Source: Alphaproteobacteria bacterium (GTDB taxonomy: Bacteria; Pseudomonadota; Alphaproteobacteria; Micavibrionales; Micavibrionaceae). From it: a DNA stretch of 43,641 nucleotides. Shown in pieces: positions 17,147 to 25,300 of this stretch. The translations under genes and the position numbers were made by a program. Location: contig JAMASZ010000280.1 of NCBI GenBank assembly GCA_023301585.1, positions 1 through 43,641 on the forward strand. Direction: 5' to 3'. A model generated the notes under the pieces. The model searched no databases and was not told the origin of the DNA. It saw only the letters and a program-made list of their open reading frames with translations. Within the stretch, counting starts at the first letter, position 1. Each line of letters opens with the position of its first letter.

Positions 17147-18883
17147 TTATTTAAATACGAAAGCTGATGCCGACCCACCACTTGTTGCCCTGATTGCGGT
17201 TGTGTCCGCAGCAACCAGTTCAAGGGTGTCTGATACTTCTGAAATCTTGCTCTCGATGAATGCAATAGATGCGTTTTCAGAGGTCACAATTAGGGGGACG
17301 TTATGCGTGCCAGCGTCATAGTCTAGCACATGAGCTACAAGAATGGTTGACCCGTTGGACTTGCTTAGTTCATACCACACGGTGTCATCAAGGAACTCTG
17401 ACCTAGGGTATCGAAACTCCCTCCCTACACCTAGGGGTTCCACACCATTATCTCGGTCGAATTGGTTAGCAAAAACACTAATGTTATCATCAAAGTTAAG
17501 AGGGGTGGAAACTATCAAAGTTACATCAATAAGCTGAACCGGCCCTGTCTCCTCAATAACCCCTCCAATAGTCGTATTGCCTACCGAAGTAATAAGGATG
17601 ATGCCGCCAGATACATTCTCAACAACACCAATCTGAGAATCAGTGAAGACATAGCTGCCCTCCTCCTCTAAGATTATCTTGTCAGCCGTTACACCAGTGA
17701 CGTCTTGAAGAGTCCGGAGTCGAACACAAGAACCTTCTAATACACTAATAGATCCCCCACCTGTGACTACTCCCTCATTGGCTCGGTAAATCTCAGCAGG
17801 TGCATTCACTAGAGTTGCATTAGCACCATTCACATTTTCAACTAAAAAATCCCCAGCACCTACAAACTGCACTGAAATATCTCCTAGGTTATCATTGGCG
17901 GGGAAGTTTATGCCATCGAAAAACAAGCGGTAATCCGTTGCGTCCGTGGCTTGCAAAATCCTGATCGCGCAATTCGTGTCTATGTAATCATTACCTATCA
18001 GCAAATCCAAAGCTGCTTGCTGATTCTCCACCGTGTCCGCTGCAATCTCAACCTCTGGCAAAACGGTGCGCTCAAAGATACCTCTTGCTGTTGCCTCGGT
18101 GAAGCTAGCATTGTTAAAGAGCATCACAAGATTGATTTCTTTCTCCCTTTGTAGATAGCCAAGTGTCCCCCCTCCATGAGTCTGAAACAATGAGAAACCA
18201 TTACCCACAAACGGTTGACCTGTAGCAGATGCCATTGCGTCTGTCCCTGTTAGCTCAAGCGTGGATTGAAGGACTCCATTGACAAATAGCAACACCCTGT
18301 TCCCTGACCCCGCATGGTCGGTGTGGTGCTGCCATAGTCCAAAGGCTAAGTAGTTCCTGCCCACGATGAAAGTATCTTTGGAAGCAACGGATAAGAATGG
18401 CTGCCCTTGGTCGGCACTTTGAAAGGCGATCTGACCACCTAAGCCTACATGAAGCAAATGGTTGTTAGTTCCTCCGCCATGTCCCATTACAAGGGTCGGC
18501 TCTCCTCCGGATAGCTCGGAGGTTTGAGAAAACCAACAGCCCATAGCGCGTTCACCTGTTGACCAGTTATAAGATGATTGGTCGCTAGCATCGCCAAGGT
18601 TGCCTGTGTTTGTCGCGTTGATGTCATTACGAGAATCAATCTCGCCAGCTAGGACTCTCGTGGTGAAATCAGTGTTGTCTCCAAAAGCCCTAAAACTTGC
18701 TGTGACACCACCACATAATGCTTGCCCACTTATCCCCCACGCTGTCCCGAACTGGTCATTTCTGAGTCGAGTAGGGTCTGGAGAATCGCCGAAGTCCCCC
18801 TCGCGCGTGAACACATCCACGTTATTTTCGAGGAGCATACCATGTGTGATGCTCAGTGATTGCAAATATGTTTTTAATCCCAT
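17147..18883 (-). CDS. Putative receptor-binding/appendage protein (LamG-like region plus beta-rich C-terminal part)
   Basis: Located among tail genes. FIVGRNYLAFGLWQHHTDHAGSGNRVLLFVNGVLQSTLEL resembles LamG/ConA-like folds. Confidence 0.5.
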   Translation of the reverse strand: MGLKTYLQSLSITHGMLLENNVDVFTREGDFGDSPDPTRLRNDQFGTAWGISGQALCGGVTASFRAFGDNTDFTTRVLAGEIDSRNDINATNTGNLGDASDQSSYNWSTGERAMGCWFSQTSELSGGEPTLVMGHGGGTNNHLLHVGLGGQIAFQSADQGQPFLSVASKDTFIVGRNYLAFGLWQHHTDHAGSGNRVLLFVNGVLQSTLELTGTDAMASATGQPFVGNGFSLFQTHGGGTLGYLQREKEINLVMLFNNASFTEATARGIFERTVLPEVEIAADTVENQQAALDLLIGNDYIDTNCAIRILQATDATDYRLFFDGINFPANDNLGDISVQFVGAGDFLVENVNGANATLVNAPAEIYRANEGVVTGGGSISVLEGSCVRLRTLQDVTGVTADKIILEEEGSYVFTDSQIGVVENVSGGIILITSVGNTTIGGVIEETGPVQLIDVTLIVSTPLNFDDNISVFANQFDRDNGVEPLGVGREFRYPRSEFLDDTVWYELSKSNGSTILVAHVLDYDAGTHNVPLIVTSENASIAFIESKISEVSDTLELVAADTTAIRATSGGSASAFVFK

Positions 18884-18885
18884 GA

Positions 18886-19506
18886 TTACTGAGTGAATTG
18901 AAAGTGCATTGCGTCTTTACCCCAAGCTCTAGCACCTGATTTAAAACCGTGCTTCTCGAAGATGAGTATGGCTTCGATAGGCATGCGAGCGTATCCAGTT
19001 TGCCCAATCTTGCGCTGATGCCAAGGTGTCTTGTTGCTGTTATGAGCTGCGTCCATGTCGATAGCTACACCCCATGCGTGCTTGCTCCATGAGCTAGAGT
19101 TGCGGCTTTTACGGTAGTTAAAGCAGCCGTCATAATTGTCTAACCCGTGCTTCTTGATCCAGTCCAAGCCATAGGTTTTAAGCAGCTCATTGAAGACTGC
19201 TAGCAAAGCACCTTTGATCCGCCAATGACAACGAGTCTTCGACACTGGCTTGCCCGCATACTTCATTGGATAAGGGAAGACCAACTCTACAAGGTTGCCC
19301 TCGTCACCGATGGCTCCGAAATATTTGACAGTTGACCAGTAGTCACTCTTAGGTGGCATGCTTTTAACCCCATTCTTTTTGAGGTATGCAACATAAGCAG
19401 CCTCGCTTTTAGCACCCCACAAGCCGTCAATAGCACCCTTGTAAACGCCTTGATCTTTAAGTCGTTCCTGTGCTAGTTTTAATCTATCTCTTGTGTTTGA
19501 TTTCAT
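18886..19506 (-). CDS. Endolysin: peptidoglycan-binding region plus M15 (VanY/L-Ala-D-Glu-type) peptidase
   Basis: AQERLKDQGVYKGAIDGLWGAKSEAA (PG-binding); SSWSKHAWGVAIDMD...AWGKDAMHFQF (M15 Zn-binding motifs). Confidence 0.87.
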   Translation of the reverse strand: MKSNTRDRLKLAQERLKDQGVYKGAIDGLWGAKSEAAYVAYLKKNGVKSMPPKSDYWSTVKYFGAIGDEGNLVELVFPYPMKYAGKPVSKTRCHWRIKGALLAVFNELLKTYGLDWIKKHGLDNYDGCFNYRKSRNSSSWSKHAWGVAIDMDAAHNSNKTPWHQRKIGQTGYARMPIEAILIFEKHGFKSGARAWGKDAMHFQFTQ

Positions 19507-19979
19507 GCGAATCTAGGTTTCTCTTTTTTGTAGCTAGCCCATCCGCCGAGGCGAACAGCTCTATAAATTGCTTGCTTGGTGGCTGCGTCAATGGATCGTT
19601 TCAACAGGTATTTGCTACGTGCTTTAGTTCTAGCACGCCAGCCCTTACCCTTAGCACCTTCGATGATACCATTAGATTTGTCGATCATATAGAGATGCAC
19701 ATAGTAGATAAAAAGTTTATCAGCCTCCTTACGTGCCATGAGGTCTAGCACGCCAATACGGTAGAGCCAGTCATGGAGTCGCCCAGCATTTATGTAGTAA
19801 GGGTCTTTAGCGAGCAAGCTACGCGCGAACTTAGGGATGCTAAGACCGTCTGATAGGAAGTAAGCCGGAAGCACGATAGGGAAACCAATGTGGCTCTCAA
19901 ACTTATCGGCTAGCGGGGCATAATAAAGACGGGTGATACCTTCAACCCTAGTTAATAAATCTTGATTGGGTAGTTCCAT
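19503..19979 (-). CDS. DUF1353 family protein
   Basis: FLSDGLSIPKFARSLL...AGRLHDWLYRIG matches DUF1353. ATGA overlap with the endolysin gene; only clear TGA stop in the window. Confidence 0.82.
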   Translation of the reverse strand: MELPNQDLLTRVEGITRLYYAPLADKFESHIGFPIVLPAYFLSDGLSIPKFARSLLAKDPYYINAGRLHDWLYRIGVLDLMARKEADKLFIYYVHLYMIDKSNGIIEGAKGKGWRARTKARSKYLLKRSIDAATKQAIYRAVRLGGWASYKKEKPRFA

Positions 19980-19982
19980 CGT

Positions 19983-21578
19983 TTACTGAGTTAAAAATTC
20001 ACCTTCAACCTGTGACACAGCCCTGTCGTAAATGCGAACGTAGTCAATCTCACCACTGTAGTTTTGGCTCAACACTGCTGGGGTGTTGTTACCTATGGTT
20101 ACTCCACTCAAACCTAGGTTAACTGTGGCATTGTCAGCAACTCCAACAAGCTCCCCATTGAGGATCAAGCTAATCGCACCTGTCGGCTCGTATGTAAGTG
20201 CCGCCACATACCACACACCTCCAACTAGGTTGGAGCTAGATTGTATGTTTGCAGCACCGATGGAAACATTAAGTCGGTTGTTAGGGTTTATGTTAAACAC
20301 TACATTGTCAGATGCAACCAGCGTCTGAACACCTGCCGCATCTAAACGGAACCTGATTATTTTTGTCCATGCACCATCTGTTTCTGCGTCTGATTCATAG
20401 ACACTGATTGCCAAGTCTGGGAAGGTGGCTACCCCGCCAGCTATGCTAGGGGCTACACCAACCACCGATAGGTTAGCACCGTTGCCCACTGTGTCACTGA
20501 GGTCATTAAACAGATATTCACGGATTACTCCTGTAGCACCACTGGCATCTTCATCCGCTTCAAACCCTCTCCAAACCCCATCTGTATCTTGTGCTAGTCT
20601 ATCACCAATGGCGGAACCCTCTGTAGAAACATTAGACAGGTCACCAAGTGATAGATCCACAGGTGTTGAGACGACACGGTTGTAGATACCGAATGACTCA
20701 CCTTCGCTCTCTTTAAGGCTCAACCACGCTTGGTAGTAGTCATTGCCCATTAGTCTTAGCGACTCACCTGTAAAATGGTTACTGTCAAACAATGGTCTTT
20801 GAGAACTATCGACAAATGCAACATTTGGGATGGAGTTCGCGAGCTCAGAGATAACTAGATTTATTTCATCACTGTCATCCCGCCCGATAGCACCAATAGC
20901 ACCGACGACGATAGGGAAGTCCCCATAGTTAAAAGCTGCTCTAAACCCTTCAAAAGTGGCTGTTATGTCTGCTGTGTAAGGCTCTATGGCTGCCCTATCA
21001 TTCTCACCTTGGTGCCACAACATACCTAGCATCTCCACAGTGTCGTAGTTCTGAACAAGGTGGTTCTCAGTGAGGGAGATTTTTTCTATCGCTTGGTTGT
21101 ATAACGGATCACCAACCCCCCAATCACCAGCCGAGAAACCTGTTGCACCAACTGACGTCTGAACAATAAAGACATCTATGTGAGGGTTGTTCCTAGCATA
21201 GAGAGCGGCATGGTAGAAACCAATGCAGACAGAACCAACTCTGTTTGATGCTTGTGACACCTGAGACTGGATAGGTTGGATGGCTGGCATGAAAGTGTCC
21301 AAAGGTGTTGCCTCATAACCTAAATCGTTATGACCCCAACTTAGCTGGAACATGTTGCTGAGGGGTCTGTCAAATGTTTGGTAGCCATTATCAGGTCTTC
21401 CACGCCCCCACATGTTCGACTGCCCCCCTAATGCTAGGATTGCCGCATTGCGATTCGCCCCTACGATAAGATTACTAGGGTCTATCTGAGCCTCACCATT
21501 GGGTGATACGAGAAGGATTTTTTGCCCTTGTGATACTGTCTCTACTACTGGCGATTGGTCTAGGTATTCTTGTTCCAT
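19983..21578 (-). CDS. Tail spike/receptor-binding protein: sialate O-acetylesterase-like (SASA/SGNH) plus LamG-like C-terminal part
   Basis: AAILALGGQSNMWGRG and GMLWHQGENDR are SASA-type motifs. C-terminal YTAALTYEPTGAISLILNGELVG-like LamG strand pattern. N-terminal region likely anchors to the virion. Confidence 0.75.
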   Translation of the reverse strand: MEQEYLDQSPVVETVSQGQKILLVSPNGEAQIDPSNLIVGANRNAAILALGGQSNMWGRGRPDNGYQTFDRPLSNMFQLSWGHNDLGYEATPLDTFMPAIQPIQSQVSQASNRVGSVCIGFYHAALYARNNPHIDVFIVQTSVGATGFSAGDWGVGDPLYNQAIEKISLTENHLVQNYDTVEMLGMLWHQGENDRAAIEPYTADITATFEGFRAAFNYGDFPIVVGAIGAIGRDDSDEINLVISELANSIPNVAFVDSSQRPLFDSNHFTGESLRLMGNDYYQAWLSLKESEGESFGIYNRVVSTPVDLSLGDLSNVSTEGSAIGDRLAQDTDGVWRGFEADEDASGATGVIREYLFNDLSDTVGNGANLSVVGVAPSIAGGVATFPDLAISVYESDAETDGAWTKIIRFRLDAAGVQTLVASDNVVFNINPNNRLNVSIGAANIQSSSNLVGGVWYVAALTYEPTGAISLILNGELVGVADNATVNLGLSGVTIGNNTPAVLSQNYSGEIDYVRIYDRAVSQVEGEFLTQ

Positions 21579-21583
21579 GTCGG

Positions 21584-22261
21584 TTAATTGGGTAAGTTGT
21601 TATTTCTAAATCTCAAAAACGCACCGTTGTTACGGAGCTTTGGAGCTGTAGTGATGAGGGATACTGCTGCTAGTGATGAAGCAACAATAGCCTCCGCACG
21701 GGCAGCACTGGCCGCTGAGTTGGTAGCACCGACCTGTGAGTTGGCAGCACTCACATTCGCTTCGGCTGTTGCATCCAACACTTGGGCAATAAAAACAGGG
21801 ATGCCAAGTCGGTCGTTAGTCTCGTCAACAGTTTCATTCTTGGCATTCCCATCTGCGCCGATCACCAATGTTGTATTTGATGTTGCTTCAAACCCCACAC
21901 CATTGCTAGCACCACGAGGTAGTTTGAATGACCTGTCAGACAACTCCTGTGCCTCCTGAGCGATGAGCGTAAGTTTGTTTACTGCCTGCCGAACATCCTC
22001 ACCAGCTGGCGTTGTGTTGGCAGGGAAAGTTTGGATCTGCGTCTGAGGTGTAACACGGAAAAGCAGTATCTCCGATGTGTCTGGTATAGGTGTGCCAGTG
22101 CGTAAGCCGTCAACCGAGATAGTGAAATTGGATGACGCAACACCGTCGATGGTGACGAATAAATCCCCATCACGGTCACGTTCAATATTGATCGGATATG
22201 CAGCCGTGGTTGAGTTGTTACCGGCGTATCTCTGTGATAATGGTGATTCGGAGATTGGCAT
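21584..22261 (-). CDS. Tail fibre N-terminal adaptor (T7 gp17 N-terminal-like)
   Basis: VRQAVNKLTLIAQEAQELSDRSFKLPRG, the pattern of T7-like tail-fibre adaptors. Confidence 0.72.
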   Translation of the reverse strand: MPISESPLSQRYAGNNSTTAAYPINIERDRDGDLFVTIDGVASSNFTISVDGLRTGTPIPDTSEILLFRVTPQTQIQTFPANTTPAGEDVRQAVNKLTLIAQEAQELSDRSFKLPRGASNGVGFEATSNTTLVIGADGNAKNETVDETNDRLGIPVFIAQVLDATAEANVSAANSQVGATNSAASAARAEAIVASSLAAVSLITTAPKLRNNGAFLRFRNNNLPN

Positions 22262-22317
22262 GATGTAGGGATGCTAGCGTGATTAGTCGCTAGCATCAAC
22301 ATTTTTATTTCCACTGA

Positions 22318-25300
22318 CTATTCGAGGAGGTGTGACACGGATCTGCGTAGACTTTTAGGGACTCTTGCTTTCGTCATAGCCTCACGTATCCGAGAGTTTG
22401 GTATCACCTCCAATACTTTTAGGGATTCAATCTCAGCTATGAAATCCTCCTCAAGTTTGAGGTTGGCTTTATCAACCTTAGCTTGCTCGCGTGCTAAGGC
22501 ATCCCCACCTTTTTCCTTGAGCTTGGCGATCCGGCTTTTGGATAGTGCTTTGCTTATGTCAGACTTACGGAACACGTAGGACTTCATAGGGTCTACAACA
22601 AACTCATCCGTTGTAATGTCCTTCTGGTAGGGACGTATGCCGAGGATGTTGAATGACAAGTCACCCCAAGTTGAGATCGAGCCACCATACCCTACCTCGC
22701 CAGATACAGCCTTTTTTATCTTATCCCCTGTCCGTAAGACCCCGGGTGTGAGCATGTTGTCATAGGCGTGTTTAGCAAGTTTAGCCATACGGTCATACCT
22801 ATCATCGTTCTCAGGGTTATATATCTCTTGGCCGTTGTCATCGACGTTAGTTACAAGTTGTGCAGATACTTTCGACAGGATGTTCATCTGCGTGAACTCT
22901 TCGCCTATATGCTTCAACGGCGTTAAGAACCCACCAACAATGTTACCATTCTTGAACTCTTCCACACCGTTGGCAATGGCATTGTAGAACAAGGCTTGTG
23001 GGACTACATACTCAGGGTCAAAATATCTTATATTCCCATTCTCACCTTTAAGGTAAACAACTCCAGAGTCTTTAAGCCAAGGCTCTAACCTAGCATTCAA
23101 CTTTTCCAACGCCTCTTCAGACAGACCTGTCATAAATTCTGAGAGTTGCCCATACGCATATTTCAGTGCTACCGAAGTGGCGATCATTCCGGCGATCCTC
23201 TTACCCCCTGCTATCTGAAGATGTATGTTGCCTGAGCTCAACTCTCTGATCCCAAGTATCGCAGTATTGGTTGTGTTGCGTATCAACTCTGAAGTATAGG
23301 ACACGTATGTGGGTATCAAGGCACCATGAGATGATAAGCTCTTAATCAACTTCGGAACCATATCGTAGTTCTGTGTGGTCGCCCTTGTATCCTTCAAAGC
23401 CAACTGTGATAACTCACGCATGGTTTTATCAGGGAACGCCTTCATATACTTGTTCAGCTCATGGATGTATGCACTGTGCTTAATACGGTTGTCTGGCACC
23501 TGATATGCTTTAGCGAAAAGATCCTTCATGCCACCTAAGTGTTCACCGATGGTGGCTTCATGTGCAGCTTTTAAATCCCCTGCTATAACATTGTTGTCCA
23601 ACAGTCCACCTTGTTTCAACTCAGAAGTGATAGCAACGAGGGGTATGCTGTTAACACCACCTTTTATATCTGAAGCTTTGCTGTCTAGGAATGCTTGCTC
23701 TTCAATAGCACCGTATGCTAGTTGTGCGTCTCGATCAGCTGTGCGGAACCTCTCGTTGCCTAGGTATGCCCTAGCACCTCTACCATTGAAAGATATACGC
23801 CCATTAAATACTTCGGTAGCTACACCACCTATAAAGTTGGTGGGGTATGATGCTGGGTTCCAGATGACTTGGGCATACTTACCAGTCGCGGTGGCACCTG
23901 CTGCCATCCTAGCAACGACCTCGATCCCTGTTAGTCCTTTTTCCTTAGATGGTTCAAAAGCTGCGTCAATAGGTTCACCTATGAATGGACTCACCCACGT
24001 ATCTTTGAGACCAGAGAACTTTGCAGATGTCCGTTCCACCGTTATGGTTTTCTCTTTGCCATCTTTGTCAACTGTCCGGACTTGCACATTCTCAGCCCCT
24101 AGCCGGTGTGTGTGGCCAAGTTCAATGTTCTTTTTGCCTGATGAAAGGCCGTTCTCACGTAGGCTCTGCGCCATCTGTAGCTGTGAGTTGTGGTTTATCA
24201 CGATGCCAGCTACTTTCTTACCTGTCTCACGGATGTTGATTGCTGGGTTAGTAACTTCCCCCAACAAGTCTAGCATCGCCTGTGATAGATCCTGACGCTT
24301 GATGAAACTTGTCACACTGATCCGACCCCCGTGAGACTTACCTGTGTAGAAGTCTTGAGCCTTACCATCTGATAGCAGCTCCCTGATTTCATTATCTACC
24401 TCTTTAGGTGTCAGTTTAGGGTATTCCGCTCTTATCTCATCATACGCAGCTGAGTAAATATCAGGTTTGTTTTCCTTAACGTGGTTGTAGCTCCACCCCT
24501 CTTTAGCATCATACACTTTAAACTGGCGGAAAATATATGAGCCCATGCGATTCCCTACGGCCTCGACCACCTTATCAGCTAGTGCACCAGTGTCGATAGC
24601 GGCTTGGGCGTAGAAGTCGATGCTCTCGCGAGCCACTACTACATTCTTGCGGATCGACTTAGGGAGTGCTTTGAGTGCTTTGTCGTCACCACGTATGGCT
24701 TTATATGCATTTTTCTGAAGACGTGCAGCCGTCTCAACCATCTGGATTGAAGGTGCTTTGTTAGCTTCTGTTTTGAGTGCTTTGTCTACTAGCACGGCAG
24801 CATCATTGAACTGTGTTTCTACACCCTTCAATTTGTTTTGTTCCTTAGCATGGATCTTGTCGAGTGAGTTAGATGGGAATACACGCTGTAGCGCAACCGA
24901 CTGCACTCCATAACGTGCTCTGGCAAGTATTGGTGCTTTATTGTCTCCTACTGCGGGTCTAGCCGGAAGCCCTTCTTTCCAATCCAGTTTAGTCCCTGAC
25001 TTCCCGAGTTTAGGTAGCTGCAGGAAAGTGCCTAAGCCAGAGTTTGCAGTAGTGTCACCCAACACTTCATCAGCTGTTAAGTCTGGGTGGTTGGCTTTGA
25101 CTGTTGTAGCAGGCGTGTCGTCCAACCCCGCTGGCGCACGTTCAAAACCATTTGGTGTGCCATCCAGACCAGCTGGTGCAGGTTCAAAAACCGCCACTGG
25201 TCTTCTCTTAACTCTCTTACCGGCAACACCGTGGAGCTGTGTTGACTTCTCAGATTTTATGAAGTCTGGGTTCAAAATATACGATGTCCCATCACTGCTG

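Noticed and set aside
23528-24295. Long antisense ORF (255 aa) opposite the 1965-aa ejection protein
   Set aside because: Composition is typical of antisense shadow of a coding region; no leader motif, no recognisable domain. The minus-strand frame is clearly the real gene.
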